Assembly (NCBI RefSeq): GCF_014174395.1
Contig: NZ_JABEQD010000001.1
Span: 531,374 to 595,373, forward strand
Source of the DNA: Gluconacetobacter aggeris
GTDB lineage: Bacteria; Pseudomonadota; Alphaproteobacteria; Acetobacterales; Acetobacteraceae
Direction: 5' to 3'
DNA length: 64,000 nucleotides
Numbering within the stretch: position 1 is the stretch's first letter; each line of letters begins with the position of its first letter. The position numbers were made by a program, and so were the translations under genes. Of the stretch, positions 9,127 to 18,142 are shown piece by piece. The notes under the pieces were generated by a model. The model searched no databases and had not been told where the DNA came from. It saw only the letters and a list, made by a program, of their open reading frames with translations.

Positions 9127-10545
9127 TCAGGCGGCGGGCGAGAGGGCGGCCTTCATGTCCCGGATCGACGCGAGCGTGTCATTGAGCATGCTCCAGTCAT
9201 CCTGGTCCGCAATCGGCTGCCATATCCGCTCCACTACGTCGATCAGCATGGTGCAGGGGACGGATCGGGAAAAATACGGACTGGAAAGATCCAGATCCGG
9301 TCGCGGGGAATAGGCATCGATCCGCCGACGCAGCGGCTCGAACTCCGCACCCGCATAGAAATGGGCATTGGGCCCGTTGAGCGCCCGATGCCTGCTCTGC
9401 GTTCCACCATACCAGTCGAAGAACAAATTTTCAAATCCTATTCCCGATCGTTCCAGAAACGTCCATGTCTCCGCCGACAGTTCACGGTCATCATTTCTGG
9501 AAAGTGGTGACAAGCCAAGGCGTTTCACGATGACGCAGTTCATCTCCACTTCATAACGATTTGGGAAATCGTCGAAGATCTTCTGAAGATCTTCGATTTC
9601 CGTCTGGGGAATCAGGCATTCCGCCAGGCGCGCCAGGGTCCACAGCGCGGCCTCGGGCTGGCGCCCGAACGCATACAGGCCCGACTGGTCGAAATAGGCG
9701 GCGACGAACGCAGGGTCGTATCGGGGCAGGAAGCGCCACGGGCCGTAATCGAAGCTTTCGCCCGTGATGTTGATATTGTCCGTATTCAGCACACCATGCA
9801 CGAATCCCGCCCCCATCCACTGGGCCGCCAGGCGCGCGATGCGGGTGCAGGCAATGTCGAACAGCGACGTCGCCGCATTGTCCCCGCCATGAGTGTCGGG
9901 GAAGTAGGCGGCCATGACATAGTCCACCAGCCGCGTCAGGCTGGCCCGGTCTTCCAGCGCGGCAAGGCGCTGGAAAGTTCCCACACGGATGTGCGAATGG
10001 CTCAGCCGCGCCAGCACGCACGACCGGGTGGGCGACGGCTCGTCCCCGCGCTGCAGCCGCTCTCCGGTCTCGATCACGCTCAGCGTCCGCGAGGTGTTCA
10101 CGCCCAGCGCATCCAGCATTTCACTGGCCAGGATCTCGCGCACCCCGCCCTTCAGGGTCAGGCGCCCGTCCCCGCCGCGCGACCACGGCGTGCGGCCGCT
10201 GCCCTTGGTACCAATGTCCAGCAGCCTGCCGTCGCGCGCGTCCCGCATCTGCGCGAACAGGAAGCCCCGCCCATCGCCCAGGTCGGGATTGTACTGGCGG
10301 AACTGATGCCCGTGATAGCGCAGCGCCAGCGGCGTCGGCAGCCCGTCGGGCAGCGGGACGAAGCGCCCCAGATGATCGATCCATTCCGCGTCGGTCAGCG
10401 TATCCAGCCCGATCCGCGCCGCCGCGTCCTGGTTGCGGAAGCGCAGGATATGTTCGGGAAAGCGTGCCGCTTCCACCGGGTCGTAGAACGCATCGCCCAG
10501 CGTCAGATGCTCACGGGCGGGATGATAGGCGGCGGAGAACGGCAT
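9127..10545 (-). CDS. selO: SelO-family protein adenylyltransferase (YdiU/UPF0061)
   Basis: A 472-residue SelO pseudokinase-fold protein. Members transfer AMP from ATP to hydroxyl side chains of proteins and are linked to redox stress. Family hallmarks seen are the RYHGHQF motif, DIGTKGSGRTPWSRGGDGRLTLKG-type nucleotide loop, GVREIL, the VHGVLNTDN catalytic loop and the metal-binding DYGPW (family DFG equivalent). The ATG at 10545 gives the family-like N-terminus; the frame open to 10686 overlaps the neighbouring gene. The mammalian-type C-terminal selenocysteine is absent, as in most bacterial forms. Confidence 0.93.
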   Translation of the reverse strand: MPFSAAYHPAREHLTLGDAFYDPVEAARFPEHILRFRNQDAAARIGLDTLTDAEWIDHLGRFVPLPDGLPTPLALRYHGHQFRQYNPDLGDGRGFLFAQMRDARDGRLLDIGTKGSGRTPWSRGGDGRLTLKGGVREILASEMLDALGVNTSRTLSVIETGERLQRGDEPSPTRSCVLARLSHSHIRVGTFQRLAALEDRASLTRLVDYVMAAYFPDTHGGDNAATSLFDIACTRIARLAAQWMGAGFVHGVLNTDNINITGESFDYGPWRFLPRYDPAFVAAYFDQSGLYAFGRQPEAALWTLARLAECLIPQTEIEDLQKIFDDFPNRYEVEMNCVIVKRLGLSPLSRNDDRELSAETWTFLERSGIGFENLFFDWYGGTQSRHRALNGPNAHFYAGAEFEPLRRRIDAYSPRPDLDLSSPYFSRSVPCTMLIDVVERIWQPIADQDDWSMLNDTLASIRDMKAALSPAA

Positions 10546-10612
10546 GGATCGGAACCTCGGATCGAGGGCGTGGGGCGATGGCCCGAAGGGCGTGGAGGGA
10601 AACGGCGCGCGG

Positions 10613-11668
10613 TCACGCCGGTTCGGGAAAGACCGGCAGGCCCAGCGTATCGGGGCGGGGGGCGAAACAGGCTTCGATCGCCGCATCGCCCAGCGCCTCG
10701 CCCGCCAGCCAGCGTGGCGCGTTGTCCTTGTCGACGATCTTGGCCCGCACGCCCTCGGTGAAATCGGGCAGGCGGATCAGGTTGCCGACCAGGCGATATT
10801 CCTGCTCCAGCACCGTGTTCAGATCCGGCAGGCGGCGCGCGGCATGCCAGGCGCGGAACGTGACAAGCAGCGACAGGGGCGAGGCCTGCTCCATCGCCTC
10901 GCGGTCTTCGGCCGCCCACGGCTCGGCGCTGCACGCCAGCCGGTCGCGGATCGTCTCCAGGTCCGGCGCGTCATAGAGCGCGTTGATCGCCGCCAGTTCC
11001 TCCTGAACCGGGCGCGGGACGGCAGGGGCCAGATCCACCACTTCACCCGCCGGCCGCCGGGCGAGGGCGGCCGCAAGCTCCGGCAGGTCCGACGCCGCCA
11101 GCATCCGGTCGGCAAAGCCCGCGACCACGGCCTGCCCGCCCTGCATCCGGCCGCCGGTCAGGGCCAGGCGCAGCCCATACAGCCCCGGCGCGCGGGACAG
11201 CAGGTACGACCCGCCCGCATCGGGCGTCAGCCCGATCGCGACCTCGGGCATGGCCAGCACGCTGCGTTCGGTCACGATCCGGTGACGGACATGCGCACCC
11301 AGCCCGACCCCACCCCCCATCGTGATCCCGTCCATGAACGACACCACCGGCTTGGGATACCCCGCCAGGACCGAGACCAGCCGGTAGCCCGCACGGAACA
11401 CCTGCGCCGCCGCATCGGGCCCCGCGTCGCGTGCCAGGGTATAAAGGGCCCGCAGGTCCCCGCCGGCCGAAAACGCCCGGGGGCTGGTACTGTCGATCAG
11501 CACCGTCTCGACCGCCGGGTCGTCCCGCCATGCGGCGAGCACCGCGGCGATCCCGCGATAGAGCGTAATATCCAGCGCGTTCAGCGCCTTGGGGCGATTG
11601 ACCGTCAGCCGCCCCAGGCGGCCCTGGCGGGATACCAGCAGCGTATCGTCCGTCGCGTCGGCCTGCAT
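10613..11668 (-). CDS. Enoyl-CoA hydratase/isomerase family, likely 3-hydroxyisobutyryl-CoA hydrolase
   Basis: A 351-residue crotonase-fold protein of the length typical for 3-hydroxyisobutyryl-CoA hydrolase (valine degradation). Oxyanion-hole and active-site signatures are seen: FSAGGDLRAL around residue 66, GGGVGLGAH around 120, and MPEVAIGLTPDAGGSY carrying the catalytic Glu and Asp. It lies 67 bp upstream of selO on the same strand, with no other valine-catabolism genes nearby. A plain enoyl-CoA hydratase is the alternative, but the long C-terminal extension favours the hydrolase. Confidence 0.85.
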   Translation of the reverse strand: MQADATDDTLLVSRQGRLGRLTVNRPKALNALDITLYRGIAAVLAAWRDDPAVETVLIDSTSPRAFSAGGDLRALYTLARDAGPDAAAQVFRAGYRLVSVLAGYPKPVVSFMDGITMGGGVGLGAHVRHRIVTERSVLAMPEVAIGLTPDAGGSYLLSRAPGLYGLRLALTGGRMQGGQAVVAGFADRMLAASDLPELAAALARRPAGEVVDLAPAVPRPVQEELAAINALYDAPDLETIRDRLACSAEPWAAEDREAMEQASPLSLLVTFRAWHAARRLPDLNTVLEQEYRLVGNLIRLPDFTEGVRAKIVDKDNAPRWLAGEALGDAAIEACFAPRPDTLGLPVFPEPA

Positions 11669-11773
11669 GATGATGAGTTCCTTCCGTTTTCCCTGTCGTG
11701 ATACTATGCCAGAATGATCGATGATGCAGATGCCGCCCCTACAGGAATGGACGACGGCAGGAAGGGCGCGGGC

Positions 11774-12271
11774 ATGAGTGTGGACTCCCAGACCTATCGG
11801 GACGCGATGGCGCGGCTGGGCGCGGCAGTGAATGTGGTCACGACCGGCACGCTGGACGACCCGGTGGGCTTCACCGCTTCGGCCGTCTGTTCCGTCAGCG
11901 ACGCCCCGCCCACGCTGCTGGTGTGCATGAACCGCGCGTCACGCGCGCGCGATGCCTTTCATACCGGCGGGCCGATCTGCATCAATGTCCTGTCCGCCGG
12001 CCAGCGCGACATTTCAGGCACCTTCGCCGGGCCGCTGGACATGTACGAACGGTTCACGGTCGGCCACTGGACGACGATGGTGACCGGCGCGCCGGCATTG
12101 GAAGAGGCCGTGGCTTCCTTCGACTGCCGGATCGACCGGATTGTCGAGGTCGGCACCCACAGCGTCATGTTCGGTGTGGTCGAGGCCATCCGCATCGGCG
12201 CGCCGATGGGGGGCCTGGTCTATTTCAACCGCACCTATCACGTCGTGCCGCATGGCGGCCACGACCACTGA
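11774..12271 (+). CDS. Flavin reductase-like domain protein (HpaC/RutF type)
   Basis: About 165 residues with the flavin reductase fold: an N-terminal (R)DAMARLGAAVNVVTT segment, the GFTASAVCSVS motif that contacts FMN, and a C-terminal GGLVYFNRTYH. Family members reduce FMN or FAD with NAD(P)H to feed a partner monooxygenase. No monooxygenase is adjacent, so the partner is unknown. The start at 11774 (after AGGAAGG) fits the family; an in-frame ATG at 11714 would add 20 residues. Confidence 0.85.
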   Translation: MSVDSQTYRDAMARLGAAVNVVTTGTLDDPVGFTASAVCSVSDAPPTLLVCMNRASRARDAFHTGGPICINVLSAGQRDISGTFAGPLDMYERFTVGHWTTMVTGAPALEEAVASFDCRIDRIVEVGTHSVMFGVVEAIRIGAPMGGLVYFNRTYHVVPHGGHDH

Positions 12272-12309
12272 CCCCGATTACCGATTCCACTTGTCCGGAG
12301 ATACGCGCG

Positions 12310-12435
12310 ATGCCTTCACGCCGCCGCCTGGAACACCCGCCGGTCATTGACGGCCGGATGCTGCTTGCCCTGCATGCCGGGCTGGGCACCGTGCTGGTCC
12401 TGATGGCATGGTGGTGCTGGTCCCTGCCGTCCTGA
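12310..12435 (+). CDS. Small single-span membrane protein (41 aa), hypothetical
   Basis: A short frame starting at ATG 12310 behind CGGAG, 38 bp after the flavin reductase gene. It encodes a basic, Arg-rich N-terminus (residues 3-6) and one hydrophobic segment from about residue 17 to 40 rich in Leu, Val and Trp (MAWWCW). The arrangement predicts one inner-membrane helix with a cytoplasmic basic end. It does not resemble a known family. Coding status rests only on start site, ribosome site and composition. Confidence 0.4.
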   Translation: MPSRRRLEHPPVIDGRMLLALHAGLGTVLVLMAWWCWSLPS

Positions 12436-12468
12436 ACCGCCCGTTCCTCGGCCCGTCGTGCAGGATCA

Positions 12469-13284
12469 TCAGGCCGCATCGATGCGTTCACGCCGCCCGG
12501 TGAAGCGCCAGGCGCCGGCGACCAGGTAAAAACCCGTACTCAGCGCGCTGATCCAGAACGAGGCCGGGCAATCGGTCCACCAGGACAGGGCCAGCCCGCC
12601 CCAGCCCGCCCCGATCGCACACAGGACCGACAGTACGATCCCCCATCCCGGCGTGGCCGTCAGGCGCTGCGCCGTCGCCGCCGGCCCGACCATCAGCGCG
12701 AAGACCAGCAGCACACCGGTAATCTGCACGCATTCCGCCGTCACGACCGCGACGATGGCCAGGAAGATGGTGGATACCATGCGCAGCTTTACGCCGCGGG
12801 CCTCCGCCGTCTCGGGCTGGAGGCTGGCGAACAGCAGCGGCCGCGACAGCGCCGCCATGGCCAGCACGCAGCCCACACCCAGCACCAGCAGCCACCCCAG
12901 CATCGACCGGTCCACCCCCAGCACGTTGCCGAACAGCAACGCCGTGGCGCGGGTGGCCGATGTGGTCAGGAAGTGCAGGAACAGAAGGCCACAACCCAGC
13001 ATGCAGGACAGGACCAGCCCGATGGTGACATCCCGCCCCTGGGTGGTGCCGCGCCCACCCAGCCCCATGGCCACCCCGGCCAGGACCGTGGCGCCCATCA
13101 GCCCCCAGAAGGGCGGCATGCCCACCAGCAGCGCACCGGTCGCCCCCGCAAAGCCGACATGCGACAGCGCGTGGCCGGCAAAGCTCTCGCCCCGCAGCAC
13201 CATGAAATAACCGACCAGCCCGGAGAGGATCGCAACGATACCCGTCGCGGCAAAGGCATGGCGCATGAATTCGAAGGCGAACAT
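12469..13284 (-). CDS. znuB: Zinc ABC transporter permease
   Basis: A 271-residue ABC-3 family permease with about 8 hydrophobic helices and the family's GHALSHVGFAG segment near residue 37. It is the membrane channel for zinc (or manganese) uptake with the adjacent ATPase and binding protein. It is the third gene of the minus-strand operon znuA-znuC-znuB, starting 23 bp after znuC ends. The divergent zur gene and the palindrome between them support zinc rather than manganese as substrate. Confidence 0.92.
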   Translation of the reverse strand: MFAFEFMRHAFAATGIVAILSGLVGYFMVLRGESFAGHALSHVGFAGATGALLVGMPPFWGLMGATVLAGVAMGLGGRGTTQGRDVTIGLVLSCMLGCGLLFLHFLTTSATRATALLFGNVLGVDRSMLGWLLVLGVGCVLAMAALSRPLLFASLQPETAEARGVKLRMVSTIFLAIVAVVTAECVQITGVLLVFALMVGPAATAQRLTATPGWGIVLSVLCAIGAGWGGLALSWWTDCPASFWISALSTGFYLVAGAWRFTGRRERIDAA

Positions 13285-13307
13285 GATCGGATGCTACCCC
13301 CGCCCGC

Positions 13308-14153
13308 TCACGACTGCACCACCCCGTCGGCAACGACGAAGATGCGCCCGTTCGCCCGGATCACCTCGACCGGCATGCCATACAGGGCGCTCAGCACCGG
13401 GCCGGTCACGACCTCGTCCACCGTGCCCAGCCGCGCCGCCCCGCGCCCCACATACAGCACCTGGTCCATCACCCCCAGCAGCGGGTTGAGGTCATGGGTG
13501 GAAAACAGCACCGCAATGCCCAGTTGGCGGCGGATCGTATCCACCAGCGCCACGACTTCCCGCGCGCGATGGGGGTCGAGGCTGGCCAGCGGTTCGTCCA
13601 GCAGCAGCAGACGGGGCCGCCCCAGCAGGGCCTGCGCCAGCAGCAGCCGCTGGCGTTCGCCGCCCGAAAGATGGTCGATCGGCCGGCGTGCCAGATGCAT
13701 GGCCCCCACCAGATCCAGCACCCGGTCGATTTCCATCGCATCGTGGCGGCGGTGCCGGCCGGGGCGCCAGTCGCAGGGCAGGCCCCAGCGTTCGCCATGC
13801 AGGGCGGCGGCGATGAAGCTGCGCCCGTCCAGGCGCGGCGCCGAGCGGGCCGGGAATTGCGGCAGATAGCCGATATCGTGGTTGCCCCGCCCCACCGGCC
13901 GGCCGAAGACCGAAATCCGCCCGGCCGCCGCCGGCACCACGCCCAGAATGGCGCGAATCAGGCTGCTCTTGCCCGCGCCGTTGGGCCCCAGCATGCCGAC
14001 GAAGGCCCCGGCGGGCACCGTCAGCCCGACATCGGACAGGATAATGCGGTCGCCGATGCGCAGCGTGACATGCGCCATGTCGACCGGCGGCATGGCAGGG
14101 GACGCCGGCGCGGGCGGTCCGCCGCAGCACCCATGGCCATCATGACCGCTCAT
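13308..14153 (-). CDS. znuC: Zinc ABC transporter ATP-binding protein
   Basis: A 281-residue ABC ATPase with Walker A GPNGAGKSS, signature LSGGERQR, Walker B LLLLDEPLASLD and the H-loop STHD. The first 25 residues are His/Cys/Pro-rich (GHDGHGCCGG), which may bind metal; that extension is not typical of the family. Its ATG overlaps the znuA stop in an ATGA, so translation is probably coupled. A longer open frame upstream to 14702 is antisense-type noise inside znuA. Confidence 0.93.
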   Translation of the reverse strand: MSGHDGHGCCGGPPAPASPAMPPVDMAHVTLRIGDRIILSDVGLTVPAGAFVGMLGPNGAGKSSLIRAILGVVPAAAGRISVFGRPVGRGNHDIGYLPQFPARSAPRLDGRSFIAAALHGERWGLPCDWRPGRHRRHDAMEIDRVLDLVGAMHLARRPIDHLSGGERQRLLLAQALLGRPRLLLLDEPLASLDPHRAREVVALVDTIRRQLGIAVLFSTHDLNPLLGVMDQVLYVGRGAARLGTVDEVVTGPVLSALYGMPVEVIRANGRIFVVADGVVQS

Positions 14154-15091
14154 GCGGGCCCCCGGGCCGATCCTTGGGCGAAGGCCTGTTCCAGACGGTC
14201 CAGCACCCCACCGATCCAGTCCTGATAGCGCGTGCCCGGCGGCAGGCTTTCGCCGACCCGCAGCACGGCAATGCCCGTCCCCCGCGCCAGACGGTCCAGC
14301 CGTTCGGTGGCCGGGCCGGTCGTCTGTTCGTTCAGGATCAGGACCCGCACCCGCCGCGCCGCCAGGTCCTGTTCGAACCCGGCAACCTCCGCGGGACCGG
14401 GATCGGTGCCGTTCATGACCGCGCGCTGGAAGTCCGTATCGTGCATCGTCAGACCGATCTGCCGCGTCATCAGGCCGAAGATCGGCTCGGACGCGGCCAC
14501 CGGCACCCCATGATACCGCTCCCTCAACTGCGCGATCCGCTGCTGAAGCGGTACCAGCGTGTCCAGAAACCGTTGCAGGCGGGCCTGTAATGCCGCACGG
14601 CGATCGGGGCGGATCGCGCCGCAATCGGCGGCGAATGCCGTCGCGACGACGCGCACCATCGACAGGTCGTACCAGAAATGGGCGTTGTCGCCGTCCCGCC
14701 ACCCGACCAGTGCCGCGACGGTCAGCACGACCGGCCGGTCGGCGCTACCGCCCCCCTCCATCAGCCGATCGATCCAGCCGTCATATCCCCCGCCATTGGC
14801 GATCACGATCCGCGCCATGCCCAGCCGCCGCCCATCCATCGGACTGGCCTCGAACGCATGCGGGTCGGTGGCGGGATTGGTCAGGATGCTGCTCACGGCG
14901 ACATCGGCCCCCCCGACCTGGCGCGCGATATCGCCCCAGACCGCTTCGGCGGCAACAACGGCAATCGGACTGTCGGCACGGGCCGGCCGCCCCACCGATG
15001 CCGCCAGCATGACAGCCATCAGCCAGGCGCAGACCAGGCGAACCAGGCCCGACCGGGCGAGACGAAGGGGCAATATAAGGTCAGCAGACAC
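14150..15091 (-). CDS. znuA: Zinc ABC transporter periplasmic binding protein
   Basis: A 313-residue cluster-9 metal-binding protein. The N-terminus has a basic start, a hydrophobic stretch (about residues 17-32) and a cleavage-like site near ARADS, so it is exported. Metal-ligand regions are recognisable: DPHAFE near residue 77, the NAHFWYDL segment and a YHGVPV segment. The His/Asp-rich loop of many ZnuA proteins is missing, which can occur in high-affinity alphaproteobacterial forms. It is the first gene of the operon and lies next to the predicted Zur operator. Confidence 0.9.
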   Translation of the reverse strand: MSADLILPLRLARSGLVRLVCAWLMAVMLAASVGRPARADSPIAVVAAEAVWGDIARQVGGADVAVSSILTNPATDPHAFEASPMDGRRLGMARIVIANGGGYDGWIDRLMEGGGSADRPVVLTVAALVGWRDGDNAHFWYDLSMVRVVATAFAADCGAIRPDRRAALQARLQRFLDTLVPLQQRIAQLRERYHGVPVAASEPIFGLMTRQIGLTMHDTDFQRAVMNGTDPGPAEVAGFEQDLAARRVRVLILNEQTTGPATERLDRLARGTGIAVLRVGESLPPGTRYQDWIGGVLDRLEQAFAQGSARGPA

Positions 15092-15127
15092 GCGACAGGC
15101 CGTCAGCAGGAGGGTTGGCAGGTCAAA

Positions 15128-15146
15128 ATACGTTATAATGTAACAT
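15128..15146. promoter_or_regulatory. Predicted Zur operator
   Basis: A near-perfect palindrome, TACGTTA-5-TAACATA, lies in an AT-rich spot of the 153-bp spacer between divergent znuA and zur. It has the GTTA/TAAC half-site shape of alphaproteobacterial Zur boxes, 37 bp upstream of the znuA start. It probably represses znuACB when zinc is sufficient and may also control zur. Confidence 0.65.
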
Positions 15147-15244
15147 ATTTGAAGCCTTCATATAACGCGCTTTCCGGCGTATGGAAACCAGGGAGCCGCT
15201 CGGCGGCATCTCTGAACAGATCGGGGGGGCATGGCGCGGCAGGT

Positions 15245-15736
15245 ATGGCGGGGACGAGTTTCGCCGAAAAGACCGAGACACGGCTGGATAATGCCGAGCG
15301 CTTGTGCGCCGCGCATGGTTCGCGGCTGACCGATCTGCGGCGCCAGGTGCTGGGCCTGGTGCTGGAGGCCGCGCGCCCGGTCGGCGCCTATGACCTGCTG
15401 GACGGATTGCGCGCCGACAAGAAGGGCGCCGCCCCGCCCACGGTTTACCGCGCACTGGATTTTCTGCTGGAAGAGGGGCTGATCCACAAGATCGAGCGCC
15501 TGTCGGCTTTCGTGGGCTGCACGCATGCGCTGGATGGCAGCCATACCGAGGCAGGCCATCCTCATGCGGCGCAATTTCTGATCTGTACCGGCTGCGGCCA
15601 GGTGACCGAACTGGACGATCACGGCATCCTGCATGCGCTGGTCGATGCCACACGGCATATCGGCTTCACGGTGCGCCATTCGACCGTCGAGGCAGAGGGC
15701 CTGTGCGCCGCCTGCCGCGACGCAGCAACGGCATAA
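15245..15736 (+). CDS. zur: Fur-family regulator, Zur (zinc uptake repressor)
   Basis: A 163-residue Fur-family repressor with an N-terminal winged helix (R-x-T...R-x-x-VL, then PPTVYRALDFLLEEGLIHKIE around residues 60-82) and a C-terminal dimer domain with the structural zinc pairs CTGC and CAAC. The single CTHALDG segment is more Zur-like than Fur-like. Placement opposite znuACB with a shared palindrome makes Zur the best call. It starts at the ATG at 15245; the upstream frame is not conserved. Confidence 0.9.
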   Translation: MAGTSFAEKTETRLDNAERLCAAHGSRLTDLRRQVLGLVLEAARPVGAYDLLDGLRADKKGAAPPTVYRALDFLLEEGLIHKIERLSAFVGCTHALDGSHTEAGHPHAAQFLICTGCGQVTELDDHGILHALVDATRHIGFTVRHSTVEAEGLCAACRDAATA

Positions 15737-15801
15737 GGCGCGGACCGGCCACCAATGACGGCCGACTTCAGACTTCACGGCGAACGGCACGACTGAGGAT
15801 T

Positions 15802-16584
15802 ATGGTGAGAAACGGTTACAGGGTCAGGCCGACCGGCCTGGCAACCCGGAATTCGGAACGCATGATCTTCCGGATAGACGATATGCAGGGCCGGGCGCGC
15901 GCGCGGATCGCGGCGAAAGATGGTGCCCAGGCCCTGATGCTGTTCTGGCAACGGCGCGGCCGGCAGATCATGGCCGAAGCCCTGCCCGACCCTGACCCCG
16001 TAGCCACCCTGCGACGGAATTTCGACATGGCACGCATCCTCCCGGATACCGCCGAACTGCCGCTGCCCGCACCAGCACCCCGCGCCGCCACACAGCCCGC
16101 GACCCGCCGGCCCCGCACCCCGCGCCCGGTACGCGACACGGCAGACGCCGGACAGAACGATTTGTTCGCATCGGCCGCCACCAGCCCGCCGCCTGCCGCC
16201 CCGCCAAGGGCCGAACCTGCGCCACCCCGGCGGCAGGTCACGCATCTGGATGCCGAGACCCTGCAACTGGCGCGCGTCCATTTTCGCGGGCTTCAGGCGT
16301 CCGACCCCGCCGACAGCTATCTGTACCACATCACGACGGAAGAGAATGCCGACGCCATGCTGCGCGACGGCCTGGCCATGAGCCGCCGCCATCCTCTGCT
16401 GCTGACCGAGCGGGGCGGCGTGCCCTACTGGCTGTCCCTGGTGGCTGACGACGACGATGCCCGCGAAGCCGATATCGCCGTGCTGCGCATGAAGCGCTTC
16501 ATGATCGACGATCTGATCGAGGACGATCCGGACTCGACGCGCAGCTCGGGCAGCCCGAGCTACTTCCTGACCGGCAACACCTGA
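15802..16584 (+). CDS. Unknown protein with possible ADP-ribosyltransferase-like C-terminal domain
   Basis: About 260 residues. Residues 1-75 are moderately charged and contain the pair RARARIAAKDGAQALMLFW. Residues 80-150 are a Pro/Ala/Arg-rich linker of low complexity. The C-terminal 100 residues begin with YLYHITTEENADAMLRDGL, which resembles the first motif of ART-fold proteins (KptA/DarT/DUF952-like YHxT...N...I...GL), followed by a Leu/Thr-rich segment. The ATG at 15802 follows GAGG closely; ATG 15862 is an alternative. It precedes asparaginase by 22 bp. The ART relation is an inference from one motif. Confidence 0.6.
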   Translation: MVRNGYRVRPTGLATRNSERMIFRIDDMQGRARARIAAKDGAQALMLFWQRRGRQIMAEALPDPDPVATLRRNFDMARILPDTAELPLPAPAPRAATQPATRRPRTPRPVRDTADAGQNDLFASAATSPPPAAPPRAEPAPPRRQVTHLDAETLQLARVHFRGLQASDPADSYLYHITTEENADAMLRDGLAMSRRHPLLLTERGGVPYWLSLVADDDDAREADIAVLRMKRFMIDDLIEDDPDSTRSSGSPSYFLTGNT

Positions 16585-16606
16585 CCTCCAAGGACGACAC
16601 CCACTC

Positions 16607-17605
16607 ATGGAAACAGCAATCGCCGAGATCGAACGCGGCGGCCGCGTCGAATCCCGCCATGCCGGTACCGCCGTGGTGGTGGATGCCGATGGCGACGTGC
16701 TGTTCGCGCTGGGCGACATCGCGCAGCCGACCTATCCGCGCTCGGCGGTCAAGGCCTTCCTCGCCCTGCCGCTGGTCGAGAGCGGCGCCGCCGACCGGCT
16801 GGGCCTGGATAACGAGGAACTGGCGCTGGCCTGTGCCTCGCATAACGGCGAGCCGGCCCATGTCGCAGTCGCGGCGCGGATGCTGGGCCGGGTGGGCCGC
16901 GACGTCGCCTGCCTGGAATGCGGCACCCACTGGCCGACCCATGCCGATGCCGCGCACGCGCTGGCCCGCTCGGGCGGCACGCCCAACGCCCTGCATAATA
17001 ATTGCTCCGGCAAGCATGCCGGCTTCGTCTGTCTGGCCTGCGACCGGGATGAGGATCTGGCAGGCTACATCCAGCCGGCCCACCCGATCATGCGCGAGGT
17101 CACGGCGGCGCTGGCCGACGTGACGGATGCCGCCCATGGAGAGGACAATCGCGGCATCGATGGCTGTTCGATCCCCACCTACGCCATCCCGCTACGCGCC
17201 CTGGCCCATGGCTTCGCACGCTTCGGCACCGGCCACGGTCTGGGCCCGGAACGCGCGCGCGCGGCGGCACGGCTGCGCACCGCCGTGGCCCGCGCCCCCT
17301 TCATGGTCGGCGGCAGCGGGCGCTTCGACACCGTGCTGATGCAGGCGCTGGGATCAGCCGTGTTCAGCAAGATGGGGGCGGAGGGCATCATGGCCGCCAG
17401 CCTGCCGGAGCAGGGGCTGGGCATCGCGGTGAAATGCCATGACGGCGCCCCCCGCGCGGCCGAAGTCGCAATGGCCGCCCTGCTGACGCGCTTCCTGGGC
17501 CCGGAGACCCGCGACCACACGGTGCTGCGCGATCTGGCGACCCACGATATCCGCAACTGGAACGGAATGACGGTCGGCCGCGTCCGTGCTGCCGCCTTCA
17601 TCTGA
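16607..17605 (+). CDS. L-asparaginase II (rhizobial/thermolabile type)
   Basis: A 332-residue protein of the asparaginase II family (PF06089), unrelated in fold to the E. coli enzymes; it hydrolyses asparagine to aspartate and ammonia. Recognisable conserved blocks are YPRSAVKAF near residue 43, CASHNGEPAH near 77, LHNNCSGKHAGF around 127, and DGCSIPTYAIP around 185. No signal peptide is present, so it is cytoplasmic. It is followed 17 bp later by the deformylase-like gene, a plausible two- or three-gene unit with the upstream gene. Confidence 0.92.
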   Translation: METAIAEIERGGRVESRHAGTAVVVDADGDVLFALGDIAQPTYPRSAVKAFLALPLVESGAADRLGLDNEELALACASHNGEPAHVAVAARMLGRVGRDVACLECGTHWPTHADAAHALARSGGTPNALHNNCSGKHAGFVCLACDRDEDLAGYIQPAHPIMREVTAALADVTDAAHGEDNRGIDGCSIPTYAIPLRALAHGFARFGTGHGLGPERARAAARLRTAVARAPFMVGGSGRFDTVLMQALGSAVFSKMGAEGIMAASLPEQGLGIAVKCHDGAPRAAEVAMAALLTRFLGPETRDHTVLRDLATHDIRNWNGMTVGRVRAAAFI

Positions 17606-17622
17606 TCCCAAGAGGCGTCCGA

Positions 17623-18135
17623 ATGACCGCGCGCCCGATCGTCATGTTTCCGGACCAGCGCCTGCGCCAGGCGGCGGAGCCGGTTACACTCTTCGACGCG
17701 GCGCTGCGCACACTGGCCGCCGACCTGCTCGACACGATGCGCGCCGCCCCCGGTATCGGCATCACGGCGCCGCATATCGGCGTGGCACTGCGCGTCGTGG
17801 CACTGGACCTGCGCGACACATCGGGGCCCCGGACCTATATCAATCCGGAGATCATCTCGACGTCCGACGAGATGATCCGGCATGAAGAAGGCAGCGTTTC
17901 CATGCCGGGCGTCATCGAACAGATCGAGCGCCCGGCCAAAGTGCGCGTACGGTACCGGGATCTCGATGGCCAGGAGCATATCGAAGAGTCCGAAGGCCTG
18001 CGCGCGATCTGCCACCAGCACGAAATCGACCAGCTCGACGGGATATTCTGGATCCAGCGCCTCTCCGCCCTGCGCCGCAATCGGCTGGTGGCACGTTATG
18101 AGAAGATCCGGCGCGCCACAGGACAAAGGCGGTAA
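17623..18135 (+). CDS. Peptide deformylase homologue lacking metal ligands
   Basis: A 170-residue protein of deformylase length and fold, with all three catalytic motifs altered. Motif 1, normally GxGLAAxQ, reads GIGITAPH (Gln replaced by His51). Motif 2, EGCLS, reads EGSVS (metal-ligand Cys replaced by Ser91). Motif 3, HExxH, reads HEIDQ (second His replaced by Gln137; His133 and Glu134 kept). Two of three iron/zinc ligands are therefore gone, so normal deformylase activity is unlikely. It may be a divergent hydrolase or a binding protein; a true def gene should exist elsewhere. Confidence 0.85.
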   Translation: MTARPIVMFPDQRLRQAAEPVTLFDAALRTLAADLLDTMRAAPGIGITAPHIGVALRVVALDLRDTSGPRTYINPEIISTSDEMIRHEEGSVSMPGVIEQIERPAKVRVRYRDLDGQEHIEESEGLRAICHQHEIDQLDGIFWIQRLSALRRNRLVARYEKIRRATGQRR

Positions 18136-18142
18136 AGAAGAT

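Noticed and set aside
12310..12435. Possible toxin of a type I toxin-antitoxin system
   Set aside because: The single membrane span fits, but no antisense RNA or promoter signs were seen, so only a hypothetical small membrane protein is listed.
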